DNA of 64,000 nt from Dietzia psychralcaliphila (lineage in GTDB: Bacteria; Actinomycetota; Actinomycetes; Mycobacteriales; Mycobacteriaceae), in contig NZ_CP015453.1 in assembly GCF_003096095.1 (NCBI RefSeq), positions 1,798,001 through 1,862,000 on the forward strand, written 5' to 3'. Below the pieces are notes generated by a model. It had not been told where the DNA came from. It saw only the letters and a list, made by a program, of their open reading frames with translations, and made no database searches. This document shows positions 32,490 to 43,157 of the stretch, one piece after another; the stretch's first letter is position 1, and every line of letters begins with the position of its first letter. The position numbers were made by a program, and so were the translations under genes.

Positions 32490-34841
32490 TCAGGACTCGG
32501 CCCCCGCCCCTGCCCCCTCACCGGGGCGCGCCGAGGCCGAGCCCGCGGAGTCGGAGCCTGCCGACGTGGGGCCGGCGGAGGCCAACTCGTGTCCGAGCTC
32601 CCGGGCGAGTGTCCCGAGCAGCTCGATCGCCGCGTCCGAGATCACGGTGCCGGGAGGATAGATGGCGGCTGCCCCGGCATCGTAGAGCTCCTGGAAGTCG
32701 CCCGGCGGGATCACGCCGCCCACGGTGACCATGATGTCCCCACGGCCCACTGCGGCCAGCGCCTCGCGCAGAGCCGGGACCAGGGTGAGGTGTCCGGCGG
32801 CCAGCGAGGACACACCCACCACGTGGACATCGGCGTCCGCGGCCTGCTGGGCGACCTCTTCCGGGGTCTGGAACAGCGGACCCATGTCCACGTCGAAGCC
32901 GAGATCGGCGAAGGCTGTCCCCACCACCTTCTGTCCGCGGTCATGGCCGTCCTGGCCCATCTTGGCCAGCAGGATGCGGGGTCGACGACCCTCCAGTTCG
33001 GAGAACTCCTCGGCCATCTTCATCGCCTTGGTGACGTTGTCCACGGCGCCCTCCTTGGAGACCTCCTGCCGGTACACGCCGGACAGGGTCTTGATCTCTG
33101 CCTTGTGACGACCGTAGACCTTCTCGAGCGCGTCCGAGATCTCTCCGATGGTCGCGTGGGCGCGGGCGGCGTCGATGGCCAACGCCATGAGGTTGCTCTC
33201 CATGTCGCTCCCGGCAGCGCCGGACGCCGACTCGGTGAGCCTGTCGAGGGCCGCCCGACAGGCGGCCTCGTCGCGCTCTGCCCGGAGCTTGTCCAGCTTG
33301 GCCAGCTGCTCGGTACGCACGCGCGAGTTCTCGACCTTGAGGACCTCGATCTCCTGGTCCTCGGTCACGACGTACTTGTTGACCCCGATCACCGGCTGGC
33401 GCCCGGAGTCGATACGCGCCTGCGTGCGGGCAGCGGCCTCCTCGATGCGGAGCTTGGGGATACCCTCGCCGATCGCCTGGGCCATGCCCCCGGCCTCCTC
33501 GATCTCGATGAGGTGTAACCGGGCCTTGTCGGCCAGCTGTGCGGTGAGCCACTCGATGTAGTACGAACCGGCCCACGGGTCGATCGGGCGGGTCGTCGCC
33601 GACTCCTGCTGGAGCAGGAGCTGGGTGTTGCGCGCGATCCGGGCCGAGAAGTCGGTGGGCAGTGCCAGCGCCTCGTCGAGAGCGTTGGTGTGTAGCGACT
33701 GTGTATGACCCTGTGTCGAGGCCATGGCCTCGATACACGTGCGGGCCACGTTGTTGAAGACGTCCTGGGCGGTCAGTGACCAGCCGGAGGTCTGCGAATG
33801 GGTACGCAGCGACTTGGACTTCTCGCTCTGTGGCCCGAATTTCTCCACCAGTTCGCTCCAGAGCAGGCGGCCTGCCCGCAGTTTGGCGATCTCCATCGAG
33901 AAGTTCATCCCGATTGCCCAGAAGAAGGACAGCCGCGGGGCGAACTTGTCTATCTCCAACCCGGCGTCCAACCCGGCGCGCAGGTACTCGACGCCGTCCG
34001 CGAGCGTGTACGCGAGCTCCAGATCGGCCGTCGCACCGGCCTCCTGGATGTGGTACCCGGAGATCGAGATGGAGTTGAACCGGGGCATCTTGCGTGAGGT
34101 GTACGCGAAGATGTCCGAGATGATCCGCATCGAGGGCTTGGGCGGATAGATGTAGGTGTTGCGGACCATGAACTCCTTGAGGATGTCGTTCTGGATGGTC
34201 CCCGCGAGCTGCTCCGGCTTCACCCCCTGCTCCTCGGCCGCCACCACGTACAACGCGAGGATCGGCAGGACGGCGCCGTTCATGGTCATCGACACGGAGA
34301 CCGCGGACAGGTCGATGCCGTCGAACAACTCACGCATGTCCAGGATCGAGTCGATCGCCACCCCCGCCATCCCGACGTCTCCGGAGACCCGGGGGTGGTC
34401 GGAGTCGTAGCCGCGGTGCGTGGCCAGGTCGAACGCCACCGACAGTCCCTTCTGGCCCGCGGCGAGGTTCCGCCGGTAGAAGGCGTTGGACTCGGCGGCG
34501 GTGGAGAAGCCGGCGTACTGCCGGATCGTCCAGGGCTGGTTGACGTACATGGACGGGTACGGACCGCGCAGGAACGGTGCGGCTCCCGGGACGGTGTCCA
34601 GCGGGAAGGGAGTGACCTCCTCGCCGTCGTCGGTCGGTGCGATACCCGCCTCCACCGCGTCGCGGTCCGCCTTGGTGAACACTCGCTTGACGTCGATACC
34701 CTCGGGGGTCTCCCACCGAGGTCCGGTATCAACGTCGGTGTCGACGCCGGCGTGGACTGCGGTCTCGACGCCGTCCGGCAGGGGTGCACCCTCGGTGCTC
34801 TCGCGCAGCGGAGAGGTGCTGAAATCGGGGAAGGTGGTCAT
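32490..34841 (-). CDS. mutB: Methylmalonyl-CoA mutase large (catalytic) subunit
   Basis: A 783-residue subunit that interconverts methylmalonyl-CoA and succinyl-CoA with adenosylcobalamin. The TIM-barrel part has [21 protein letters not shown] and [16 protein letters not shown]. The C-terminal B12 domain has [13 protein letters not shown] with the cobalt-ligand histidine (about residue 636). The last 25 residues are a Ser/Ala/Gly-rich tail not needed for the fold. The ATG lies 1 nt after the mutA stop, so the subunits are translationally coupled. It serves propionate and odd-chain lipid use. Confidence 0.97.
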   Translation of the reverse strand: MTTFPDFSTSPLRESTEGAPLPDGVETAVHAGVDTDVDTGPRWETPEGIDVKRVFTKADRDAVEAGIAPTDDGEEVTPFPLDTVPGAAPFLRGPYPSMYVNQPWTIRQYAGFSTAAESNAFYRRNLAAGQKGLSVAFDLATHRGYDSDHPRVSGDVGMAGVAIDSILDMRELFDGIDLSAVSVSMTMNGAVLPILALYVVAAEEQGVKPEQLAGTIQNDILKEFMVRNTYIYPPKPSMRIISDIFAYTSRKMPRFNSISISGYHIQEAGATADLELAYTLADGVEYLRAGLDAGLEIDKFAPRLSFFWAIGMNFSMEIAKLRAGRLLWSELVEKFGPQSEKSKSLRTHSQTSGWSLTAQDVFNNVARTCIEAMASTQGHTQSLHTNALDEALALPTDFSARIARNTQLLLQQESATTRPIDPWAGSYYIEWLTAQLADKARLHLIEIEEAGGMAQAIGEGIPKLRIEEAAARTQARIDSGRQPVIGVNKYVVTEDQEIEVLKVENSRVRTEQLAKLDKLRAERDEAACRAALDRLTESASGAAGSDMESNLMALAIDAARAHATIGEISDALEKVYGRHKAEIKTLSGVYRQEVSKEGAVDNVTKAMKMAEEFSELEGRRPRILLAKMGQDGHDRGQKVVGTAFADLGFDVDMGPLFQTPEEVAQQAADADVHVVGVSSLAAGHLTLVPALREALAAVGRGDIMVTVGGVIPPGDFQELYDAGAAAIYPPGTVISDAAIELLGTLARELGHELASAGPTSAGSDSAGSASARPGEGAGAGAES

Positions 34842-34842
34842 C

Positions 34843-36690
34843 TCACTTCACTCCCAGCTGGTCGAGGAGGGTGGTCAGGGCGGCGACGGCGTCGATCCCG
34901 GTCGCGAGGTACCCGTCCGGTCGATCGTCTGCGTCGGCAGGGAAGCCCTTCTCCGCCCCGGCGAGGTACACCGTCGTCACACCCGCGTCGCGTAGTGCAC
35001 GGACGGCGTCCGATCCCTCGGTGGCGTAGCGCTTGTCCCCGCCACAGAGGACGGCGATGTCCTCGCCCCGGCGGACACCGGCGTACTGGTCCGCTGCGGT
35101 GGCCATCGGGTTGCGGGCCTCGATCCCGCCGGCGGCGAGCAGGTTGGCGACAAAGGTGATGCGGCCCGTGGTCTCGGCCATCGGGCCGAGCCCGGCGAGC
35201 AGGACGGTCGGCCGGGCGCCGGTGGCCTCCAGGTGTGCATCCGAACGGTCGCGCAGGGCCTCGAAGTCGCGGCCGTAGCGGTAGTCCTCACCGCCGCGAC
35301 GCGAGGTGTCGAGCGGCGGCTCGGCGAGGTTCGGGAACTCGGAGACACCGGTGATGGGTGCCGTGCGGTGCGCGATGTCGGCATCCCGGGCCTCGCGGAC
35401 CCGGGCGATCGCGTCGGCGACGCTCCCCGAGGCGATCGCGGCGGCGAGTCCGCCCTCGGCCTCGATGGTCTGGAAGGCGGACCAGGCGGCCTCGGCGAGC
35501 GAGTCGGTGAGCGATTCGACGTACCAGGACCCACCGGCGGGGTCGACCACATGGCCCAGGTGCGACTCCTCGAGAAGCAGTAGCTGGGTGTTGCGGGCGA
35601 TGCGCTCGGCGAAGGCCGGAGAGGTGCTCTCCAGGCCCCCGGGCACAGAGGCGTCGAACGGCAGGACGGTCACGGAGGTGGCACCGCCGACCCCGGCGCC
35701 GAACGAGGCGAGAGTGGTGCGCAGCATGTTCACCCACGGGTCCCGCCGCGACATCATGGCCGAGGAGGTGACGGCGTGCTGCGGCGCATCCCCGGCCTCG
35801 GGCGCGCCCAGGAGCTCGGCGACGCGGGCCCACATCAGGCGCCCGGCACGGAACTTGGCGATCGAGACGAACTGGTCGTCGGTCGCCGACAATCTGAACG
35901 AGACCTGGCGGAGGGCGACCTCCACGGGAAGCCCCGCCGACATCAGTGCCCGCACGTACTCCAGGCCCGCGGCCACGGCGTAGGCGAGCTCCTGGGCGTC
36001 CCCGGCGCCGTCGGCGTGGAAGACGGTGCCGTCGGCGACGAAGGTCCGGACGGTCTCCTCCCGCTCGGACGCGCGCGTGGCGAGGCCGACCGCCGCGTCG
36101 AGTGCGATCGTCTCCGACGAGGCGCCTGCGGCGTACGCGGAGGTGACGGGAGTGGCGCCCAGATCGGCGATCACCGCGGACCTGTCGGTCACCCCGTCGC
36201 CGGCCGATCTGCGCTGGTCCAGGAGTTCGAGGAACGCCTCCGTGACCTCGACGAGGTCGGAACCGGCGTCGAAGGTCACCGGGGCGAGGTCCAGGTAGAC
36301 GTCCTTGAGGACGGCGGCCACGTCGGCGGCCGGCACCCGCAACCAGAGGGCGGATGCGCCCTGGCCCAGGAGATCCAGGACGGCGGTGTTGACCTCACTC
36401 GGGTCGCCCTGGGCCTCGACCCGGGCGCTGACGTGCCAGCCGTTCTCCGGAAGACCCGTCCGGTCCCCTCCCCGCACGAACGGGAACGAGCCCGGTGCCG
36501 GGCGCTCGGGTGTCTCGTCGGCCCGCGTGTAGAGGGGGTTGACCTCGATTCCGTCGCGGGTGGTGGCCACGAGGGCGCGCCAGGCGTCCTCCGGCATCTC
36601 GGCGGGATCCTTGCGGGCGGCCTTCGCGAGGACGGCTCCCACAGAGGCGTACCAGGAGTGAAGGTCGGGACCTGTGGTCGGACTGGACAC
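34843..36690 (-). CDS. mutA: Methylmalonyl-CoA mutase small subunit
   Basis: A 615-residue partner of MutB, the same length as the M. tuberculosis subunit. It keeps the barrel ([57 protein letters not shown]) but lacks the DxHxxG cobalt-ligand motif, as expected for the structural subunit. I chose the GTG at 36690, which has GAGG 5 nt upstream and starts the conserved part; the frame opens further up to 36762. Confidence 0.93.
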   Translation of the reverse strand: MSSPTTGPDLHSWYASVGAVLAKAARKDPAEMPEDAWRALVATTRDGIEVNPLYTRADETPERPAPGSFPFVRGGDRTGLPENGWHVSARVEAQGDPSEVNTAVLDLLGQGASALWLRVPAADVAAVLKDVYLDLAPVTFDAGSDLVEVTEAFLELLDQRRSAGDGVTDRSAVIADLGATPVTSAYAAGASSETIALDAAVGLATRASEREETVRTFVADGTVFHADGAGDAQELAYAVAAGLEYVRALMSAGLPVEVALRQVSFRLSATDDQFVSIAKFRAGRLMWARVAELLGAPEAGDAPQHAVTSSAMMSRRDPWVNMLRTTLASFGAGVGGATSVTVLPFDASVPGGLESTSPAFAERIARNTQLLLLEESHLGHVVDPAGGSWYVESLTDSLAEAAWSAFQTIEAEGGLAAAIASGSVADAIARVREARDADIAHRTAPITGVSEFPNLAEPPLDTSRRGGEDYRYGRDFEALRDRSDAHLEATGARPTVLLAGLGPMAETTGRITFVANLLAAGGIEARNPMATAADQYAGVRRGEDIAVLCGGDKRYATEGSDAVRALRDAGVTTVYLAGAEKGFPADADDRPDGYLATGIDAVAALTTLLDQLGVK

Positions 36691-36813
36691 CGGTACCTCG
36701 TTCTCTTGTGGAGTGAAGGGGGTCACCACGGACTCTAATGCAGCGCCTCCGCCGGTCGGCACGTGACCGTGTGCGCGGGGTCACCAGGGGGAGGACGCCG
36801 GCGGCCCGACGAC

Positions 36814-36819
36814 TACAGT
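36814..36819 (+). promoter_or_regulatory. Probable -10 element (TACAGT) of the DedA-like gene
   Basis: TACAGT ends 6 nt before the GTG at 36826, with no ribosome site, giving a leaderless arrangement. Confidence 0.5.
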
Positions 36820-36825
36820 CGACCC

Positions 36826-37485
36826 GTGCGCGGACGGGTGATCTGGTGGGTGGCGGTTGTCCTGGCCCTGGTGCTGCTGGCCACCGTCGTCCCGACCCCT
36901 GGTCTGGAGCAGATGCGCGGGTGGGCGGACCAGCTGGGCCCGTGGTTCCCGGTCGCGTTCTTCTCGGCGTACGCGATCGTCACCGTCGCCCCGATCCCCC
37001 GGTCGACGTTCACCTATTCAGCCGCTGTGCTCTTCACCCCTGCCGTGGCGATCCCCTGTTCGCTGCTCGCGTCCGGCATCGCGGCCACGCTGGCGTTCGT
37101 CGGGGTCCGTCGTCTGGGCCACAGACGCACCGCCGCGCTGCGCGCGGACCACCGGATCGCGGCGGTAGACGCTCGCCTCCGACGGCGCGGTTGGCTCTCC
37201 GTCGGGAGCCTGAGACTGGTCCCCGCCGTCCCGTTCTCGGTGGTCAACTACGCGGCCGCGCTCACGTCCATCCCCTACCGGCAGTTCCTGCCCGCGACGG
37301 TGATCGGCAGCACGCCGGGGACAATCGCGGCGATCCTGCTGGGACACTCCCTCACCGAGGGTGACGGGACCGCCGCCCTGTGGGCGACGGGCGCGTTCGC
37401 GGCGGTGGGCCTTGTCGGCATGATCCTGGACGCTCGCCTGCCCGTCCGGGGCAGGGACGACGACGAGGTCGGCACGCCCGGGTGA
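36826..37485 (+). CDS. DedA/SNARE-associated (VTT domain) membrane protein
   Basis: A 219-residue membrane protein like Rv1491c. It has about five hydrophobic segments, starting WWVAVVLALVLLATVV. The VTT-domain signature is the YAIVTVAPIPRSTFTYSAAVLF loop and RLVPAVPFSVVNYAAALTSIPYRQFLPATVIG. Family members move or flip lipids such as undecaprenyl phosphate in some bacteria. Which lipid applies here is unknown. It is divergent from mutA. Confidence 0.85.
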   Translation: MRGRVIWWVAVVLALVLLATVVPTPGLEQMRGWADQLGPWFPVAFFSAYAIVTVAPIPRSTFTYSAAVLFTPAVAIPCSLLASGIAATLAFVGVRRLGHRRTAALRADHRIAAVDARLRRRGWLSVGSLRLVPAVPFSVVNYAAALTSIPYRQFLPATVIGSTPGTIAAILLGHSLTEGDGTAALWATGAFAAVGLVGMILDARLPVRGRDDDEVGTPG

Positions 37486-37503
37486 CCTGCTCCCCGTGGT
37501 GGA

Positions 37504-38325
37504 TCAGACGGGCTCGGTGACGAAGTCCACCAGCCGCTCGACCGCACCCAGCAGGGCCGGCTCCACGTCCCGGTACGTGCTCACCGCGCCCAGGACCCTC
37601 CTGAAACCGTCGGCCGGTTCACCCCACCCGAGCCGGTCGCAGATGCCGGTCTTCCAGTCCTCGCCCCGCGGGACCACCGGCCATGCGTGGATACCCACGG
37701 CCCCGGGCTTGACCGCCTGCCAGATGTCCACATAGGGGTGGCCGGTCACCAGCACGTCGCCACCGAGGCCGGCGACGATGCGTGACTCCTTGCTCCCCGT
37801 GACCAGGTGGTCGACCAACACTCCCAGACGCGCCTGCGGCGTCGGTCCGAACTCCGCCACCAGCGCGGGCAGGTCGTCGATCCCGTGAAGCGGTTCCACG
37901 ACGATCCCCTCGACCCGCAGGTCGTGACCCCAGATCTTCTCGACGATAGCTGCGTCGTGGATGCCCTCGACCCAGATACGGCCCGCTCGCGCGGTCCGGG
38001 CACGCAGGCCCTCGACCTTCCGGGACCCGGACGCGGTGACCGTCGGGCCGGCCGTCACGACCGGCCCGGGCCGGCGCAGCGTCACCGGTGAGCCGTCGAT
38101 GAGGAAGGCCGAGGGGGTCATAGCGAAGAGGCGGACCAGGCCGCGCCGGTCCTCGAGTTTGACGAAGTCGCCGTCGGGGGTGCGGCTGAACCCCACCACG
38201 GCACCGCAGAAGCCGGAGTCCGCGTGCTCCACCACCAGATCGCTCTCGGCGACGACGACGGGGATCTCCGGTCGGCGGCGCCGCGCCGTCCCGGAGAGGA
38301 CATCGGAGCCGTACATGTCTGCCAT
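37504..38325 (-). CDS. DUF3097-family protein
   Basis: A 273-residue actinobacterial protein. The N-terminal third is a beta-rich domain (VVVAESDLVVEHADSGFCGAVVGF). The middle reads IWVEGIHDAAIVEKIWGHDLR, where the EG-x-D pattern resembles a TOPRIM-like metal site, as in RNase M5-type proteins. HPYVDIWQAVKPGAVGI follows. A nucleic-acid role is possible but unproven. It converges with the DedA-like gene across 18 bp. Confidence 0.75.
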   Translation of the reverse strand: MADMYGSDVLSGTARRRRPEIPVVVAESDLVVEHADSGFCGAVVGFSRTPDGDFVKLEDRRGLVRLFAMTPSAFLIDGSPVTLRRPGPVVTAGPTVTASGSRKVEGLRARTARAGRIWVEGIHDAAIVEKIWGHDLRVEGIVVEPLHGIDDLPALVAEFGPTPQARLGVLVDHLVTGSKESRIVAGLGGDVLVTGHPYVDIWQAVKPGAVGIHAWPVVPRGEDWKTGICDRLGWGEPADGFRRVLGAVSTYRDVEPALLGAVERLVDFVTEPV

Positions 38326-38393
38326 GGCCAGACACGGTAGCCGGATACGCGCGCGGTCGGCGGGCGGCGCACCGACCGGTAGGATTGATCGTC

Positions 38394-39206
38394 ATGTCAC
38401 GCCCCCTCACCCGGAGCGCCGCGCTGTCCCCCGCGTGGCCGTTGCCGATGTTCCTCCTTCGCACCGCCTGGGGTGACCAACCCTTCGACGAACTCACCGG
38501 GTACGTCTCGGGGCTGGCCGAGTCACACCTTGTCGAGATCTCGGGCGAGCCCGTGCGGATGCTCGACGGGATCTCCCCCGCCTCCGGGCCCACGGCGCTG
38601 CTCCCCGGACTCGTCACGGGTCTCCGGCGGTCGGGGCGTTCGCACCCCGCTCCCGAGTCGCTGGCTCTGCTCACCGCGGCCCCCGGGGACTCGTCGAGCC
38701 TTCCCACGGTTCCCGCGGTCCGCTCCGACGTGGCGGAGGCGGGGTGGGGAATCCTGGTCCGTGATCCGGTGAGCCGCGAGGCGGTCTGCCTGACCTGCGT
38801 CCGCCCGCATCCGGACGTCCTGCGCTGGCGGGCCCGTGGCGTCGCCGACTGCCCGGTGCCGCCACAGCCCGACGGCCCCTCCGGGGCTCTGTTCGCCCTG
38901 GGGCAGGCGGTGGTCGAGGCGGCGGAGTTGATCGAGCGGACAGCGGCACAGGTCGGCCAGGTGGGAACTCTCGACCTGGACGCCCACGTCACCAGGTTGC
39001 CCGCCGGCCTACCGGCCCGCGCTCTCGAGCTGGTGGACAGGATCGACCGGGTGGAGGCGATCATCTCGGTCGCGTTGGCGCAGCCGGACGTGGGCGCCGA
39101 CCCCGCCGCGCGGGAACCGGTCCTCCGACGACTCGTGGCCGTGAAGGACGCCGCTCGTCGCTCGGCGGTGGCCGCTGCGGGTGATGCCGCCCTGCGCGGG
39201 ACCTGA
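38394..39206 (+). CDS. Conserved-looking protein of unknown function
   Basis: A 270-residue protein I do not recognise. It has no signal peptide or membrane helix. The N-terminus (SPAWPLPMFLLRTAWGDQPF) is followed by a Pro/Gly/Ser-rich middle, one close cysteine in VCLTCVRPH, and a helical C-terminal third (residues 180-265). TAGGAT ends 8 nt before the ATG, with no ribosome site. It is divergent from DUF3097. Codon use looks like its neighbours. A 15-bp repeat array covers its stop codon. Confidence 0.7.
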   Translation: MSRPLTRSAALSPAWPLPMFLLRTAWGDQPFDELTGYVSGLAESHLVEISGEPVRMLDGISPASGPTALLPGLVTGLRRSGRSHPAPESLALLTAAPGDSSSLPTVPAVRSDVAEAGWGILVRDPVSREAVCLTCVRPHPDVLRWRARGVADCPVPPQPDGPSGALFALGQAVVEAAELIERTAAQVGQVGTLDLDAHVTRLPAGLPARALELVDRIDRVEAIISVALAQPDVGADPAAREPVLRRLVAVKDAARRSAVAAAGDAALRGT

Positions 39207-39330
39207 GGCTGCGAGACCCGAGGCCGCGGGACCTGAGCCCGCGAGCCCCGGGTCCGCGGGACCTGAGGCCGCGGGACCTGAGGCCGCGGGACCTGAGCCA
39301 TCAAGAACCGGGTCCGCGAGAACCGACCAG
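39196..39330. repeat. Nine tandem 15-bp units at a convergent gene junction
   Basis: Units start every 15 bp from 39196. The consensus is GCGGGACCTGAGGCC, with units 5 and 6 identical and others 1-5 bases off. The array covers the last codons of the unknown gene and most of the gap to the cpfC stop. Confidence 0.92.
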
Positions 39331-39352
39331 GGCACGGCTGACGCCCCGGCGC

Positions 39353-40399
39353 CTACCGCGAGCAGCACCCCACCGCGCACCGGGCGCCATCGCGGTTACA
39401 GCCCAGCGCGGGCACATCGCCGAGCCTGTCGCCTTTCACTCCGGACTCGACCTCGTCGAGGAGCTGCAGGACCATTCGGGCGAACTCCGGGCTCGGCCCT
39501 GGGGTCGCGCAGCGGGTGACGGTCACGCCGAGTTCGCGCACCTCGTCCACCAGCTCGGTGTCCAGGTCCCAGATCACCTCGACGTGATCGGAGATGAACC
39601 CGATCGGCACGATCACCACGTCGCGGACGTCGTGCGTGCCCGCCAGTTCGCTGACGTGGTCCACCACGTCCGGCTCGAGCCACGGCACGCTCGGCGGCCC
39701 GGAACGGGACTGCCACACCAGGTCGTGTTCCTCGACCCCGGCGGCCTCGGCCACCAGCCGCGAGGCCTCGGCGACCTGACGGCTGTAGAGGTGACCTCCG
39801 AGTGTCGGCGGCCCCGCCACGGCGTCCGCCGATTCGGGCACCGAGTGCGCGGTGAAGATGACCCGGGCGCCCGGGGACGCCGACGCCACGGCGGCGCGCA
39901 GATCGGACGCGAAGCGCTCGATGAACAGGGGATGATCGTAGAACTGCCGCAGACGGACCATCGTGGGCGCACCGCGCACCTGCTCGCGGGCGCGTGCGAT
40001 GTCCTCCTGGTACTGCGCACAACCGGAGTAACCGCCCCATGCGGAGGTGGCGAACACGGCCACGTTGCGGACGCCGTCCGCGGTCATCTGCCGCACCGTC
40101 TCCTCGATCATCGGTGTCCAGTTGCGGTTTCCGAAGTACACCGGCAAGGCCCTGCCGCGGCGCGCCAACTCCGCCTCGACGTTCGCGATGATCTCGCGGT
40201 TGAGGTCGTTGATCGGGCTGCGGCCGCCCAATTGTCGATAGTGGGTGGCCACCTCCTCGAGTCGCTCCGCCGGGATCCCGCGGCCGCGGGTGACGTTCTC
40301 CAGGAACGGGATCACGTCATCCTGGCCCTCGGGCCCCCCGAAGGACAGGACGAGCAGGGCGTCCACGGGCCCGGTTCCGTCGAGGGCACCATCAGTCAT
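39353..40399 (-). CDS. cpfC: Coproporphyrin III ferrochelatase (actinobacterial HemH)
   Basis: A 348-residue enzyme that inserts iron into coproporphyrin III in the actinobacterial heme route. Conserved parts are LLVLSFGGPEGQDDVIPFLENV, YFGNRNWTPMIEETV, the metal-site histidine in FTAHSVP, and IGFISDHVEVIWDLD. The C-terminus CNRDGARCAVGCC with an internal cysteine (YSGCAQYQ) fits the [2Fe-2S] cluster of mycobacterial-type ferrochelatases. The ATG at 40399 lies 1 nt after the inhA stop, so it is coupled to inhA, as in Rv1483-Rv1485. Confidence 0.95.
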   Translation of the reverse strand: MTDGALDGTGPVDALLVLSFGGPEGQDDVIPFLENVTRGRGIPAERLEEVATHYRQLGGRSPINDLNREIIANVEAELARRGRALPVYFGNRNWTPMIEETVRQMTADGVRNVAVFATSAWGGYSGCAQYQEDIARAREQVRGAPTMVRLRQFYDHPLFIERFASDLRAAVASASPGARVIFTAHSVPESADAVAGPPTLGGHLYSRQVAEASRLVAEAAGVEEHDLVWQSRSGPPSVPWLEPDVVDHVSELAGTHDVRDVVIVPIGFISDHVEVIWDLDTELVDEVRELGVTVTRCATPGPSPEFARMVLQLLDEVESGVKGDRLGDVPALGCNRDGARCAVGCCSR

Positions 40400-40400
40400 C

Positions 40401-41249
40401 TCAGTTCTCCTGTCCGCTGAACGAGACGGTGCCGGCGCCACCGTCTGCGTAGATCACTGTTCCGGTCGTGGCCGTCATGAGGTCCGAGAGCAGCGCGACC
40501 GCGGTGGTCGCCACCGCGGTGGGGTCGTTCACGTCCCACCCGAGGGGGGATCGCCTCGCCCACTCGTCCTGCATCTGGTCCAGTTCTCCGCCGGGACCCA
40601 GTGCGTCACCGGCGATGGCTTTGGCCGCGAGGGTCTTGACGGGACCGGCCGCGATGAGATTGGACCGCACGCCCTCGGGGCCGAGTTCCCGGGCCACGTA
40701 GCGGTTGACCGCCTCCAGCGCGTTCTTGGCTACGGACATCCAGTTGTAGAAGGGCATCGAGAACCTCGGGTCAAAGTCGAGGCCGATGATCGACGCCCCG
40801 GGGTTGAGCAACGGGCGTACAGCTTTCGCGAGGGAGGCGTAGGAGTAGGCGGAGATCTCCACCGCGACCGAGACGTCCTTCCACGGCGCGTCGAGGAACG
40901 GATCGCCGAGGCAACTGGGTGGCGCGAACCCGATCGAGTGGACCACCCCGTCGAGCGAATCGGCGTGTTCTCTCACCCTCCCCTCGAGTGCGGCGAGGTC
41001 CTCCTCGCTCTGCACGTCCAGTTCGATGACAGGGGGTCTCACGGGCAGCCGCTTCGAGATCGCCCGGACCAGCGACGGACGGCCGAATGCGGTCAGGATG
41101 ACCGTGGCGCCGTGGAGCTGACAGTGCTTGGCGATGTGGAAGGCGATCGAGGCGTCGGTGATGACCCCTGTGACGAGGATGGTCTTGCCCGCGAGGAGTC
41201 CGGTGGCGGCCCCCGAAGTGTCGGCCGGGTTGGTGTGGCTAGTCGTCAT
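40401..41249 (-). CDS. inhA: NADH-dependent enoyl-[ACP] reductase InhA
   Basis: A 282-residue FAS-II enzyme reducing trans-2-enoyl-ACP during mycolic acid elongation. Cofactor site: [15 protein letters not shown]. The serine is in HSIGFAPP, and the catalytic pair in FYNWMSVAK (Tyr and Lys). It is the isoniazid-NAD and ethionamide target in mycobacteria. Relative to the M. tuberculosis enzyme it has about 17 extra N-terminal residues. The ATG at 41249 has AAGGA 7 nt upstream; an ATG at 41333 is open but arises within a repeat array. Confidence 0.95.
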   Translation of the reverse strand: MTTSHTNPADTSGAATGLLAGKTILVTGVITDASIAFHIAKHCQLHGATVILTAFGRPSLVRAISKRLPVRPPVIELDVQSEEDLAALEGRVREHADSLDGVVHSIGFAPPSCLGDPFLDAPWKDVSVAVEISAYSYASLAKAVRPLLNPGASIIGLDFDPRFSMPFYNWMSVAKNALEAVNRYVARELGPEGVRSNLIAAGPVKTLAAKAIAGDALGPGGELDQMQDEWARRSPLGWDVNDPTAVATTAVALLSDLMTATTGTVIYADGGAGTVSFSGQEN

Positions 41250-41309
41250 GGCTGCGTCCTTAGTTGGGGCCTCGGTCGTCCGGGTGTCGGTCACGTCGGT
41301 GTCGGTCGA

Positions 41310-41389
41310 CTCAGCATCGGTCACATTCAGCATCGTTGGAGTTCAGCATTGTGGGAGATCAGCATTGTTGACGATCAGCATCGTCGACC
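41310..41389 (-). repeat. Five tandem 16-bp units between fabG1 and inhA
   Basis: Units start at 41310, 41326, 41342, 41358 and 41374. On the minus strand every unit contains ATGCTGA, e.g. CGTCAACAATGCTGAT. The array begins 1 bp past the fabG1 stop and ends 60 bp before the inhA start. Confidence 0.92.
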
Positions 41390-41390
41390 T

Positions 41391-42176
<786 letters not shown>

Positions 42177-43157
42177 TCACGGGATGCGGCGGTGCGCCAC
42201 CAGGGATCCGGCGGCGGCGAGCATCGCCAGGAGGGAGCCGATGACGAGCCACGGGCGGGAGGCGTCGGCCTTCTTCCACTCGTAACCGATCTGCTCCTCG
42301 AGGGTGCGGTAGACGGAGTCGAGCTCCTCCAGGCTGGAGGCGGTGAAGAAGTCACCTCCGGAGATCTCGGCGATGGTGCGCAGCGAGGCGTCGTCGACCG
42401 GCACAGGCTGGGGCCGACCCTGAATGTCGACTGTTCCGTAGAGGGTGCCGAAAGAGATGGTCGAGACCGGGATGCCGGCCTCCTCGGCCCGTTCGGCGGC
42501 GGTGAAGGCCCCGCGCTCCTCGGTGGGGTCGGCGGGGACGGTCTCCTTGCCGTCGGAGAGGAGGACGATGCGGGCGGGCGGCGCCTGGTCGGGACCGCCG
42601 AGGCTCTCGGTGAAGGTGGTGACGGCCTGAGTGGCGGTGTAGATCGCCTCGCCGGTCGCGGTCCGTTCGTCCAGCCGGAGACGCTCGACGGCGCGGACGA
42701 CCGGCCCCCGGTCGGTGGTGGGCGCCACGAGCATCGAGGCGGTCCCCGCGTACGAGACCAGCCCGAGGTTCACTCCCGGGGTGAGGTTGTTGGCGAAGGT
42801 GGTGGCGGCCTGCTGCGCGGCCTCCAGTCGCGAGGGCGAGACGTCGGTGGACTCCATGGACAGGGACACGTCGACCACGAGCATCACCGTCGCCCGGTTC
42901 CGGGGTACCTTCTGTTCCTTCTGCGGGCCGGCCAGTGCCACCACCAGCGCGATCAGCGACAGGATGAGCACCACCGCGGGGACGTGGGTGAACCAGCGCC
43001 GACCGCCGCGGTCGACCGTCCGGAGGACCCCGAAGTTGCCGAAGCGCACCGTCCTACGCCGCTTGGAGCGCAGCGCGATCACGTACCCGACGGCGAGCGC
43101 CAGTGGTACCACCAACAGGATCAGCCACAGGGGGTGCTGGAACTCCGACACGCTCAT
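42177..43157 (-). CDS. VWA-domain membrane protein (Rv1481-like)
   Basis: A 326-residue protein with membrane segments at residues 8-28, about 60-78 and 303-320. Between them is a von Willebrand A domain whose MIDAS reads VVDVSLSMES (DxSxS, about residue 93), with TGEAIYTATQA and LLSDGKE. It overlaps the DUF58 gene (ATGA). MoxR, DUF58 and VWA proteins usually act together in maturation or chaperoning of envelope complexes. Confidence 0.9.
   Translation of the reverse strand: MSVSEFQHPLWLILLVVPLALAVGYVIALRSKRRRTVRFGNFGVLRTVDRGGRRWFTHVPAVVLILSLIALVVALAGPQKEQKVPRNRATVMLVVDVSLSMESTDVSPSRLEAAQQAATTFANNLTPGVNLGLVSYAGTASMLVAPTTDRGPVVRAVERLRLDERTATGEAIYTATQAVTTFTESLGGPDQAPPARIVLLSDGKETVPADPTEERGAFTAAERAEEAGIPVSTISFGTLYGTVDIQGRPQPVPVDDASLRTIAEISGGDFFTASSLEELDSVYRTLEEQIGYEWKKADASRPWLVIGSLLAMLAAAGSLVAHRRIP

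Noticed and set aside
37619-39304. A 561-codon minus-strand frame through DUF3097 and the unknown gene
   Set aside because: The start lies in a 15-bp repeat array and the frame crosses two genes in shadow frames; composition is Arg/Pro/Ser-rich.
39196-39330. CRISPR array
   Set aside because: Units are contiguous 15-mers with no spacers and there are no cas genes. The same holds for the other arrays.
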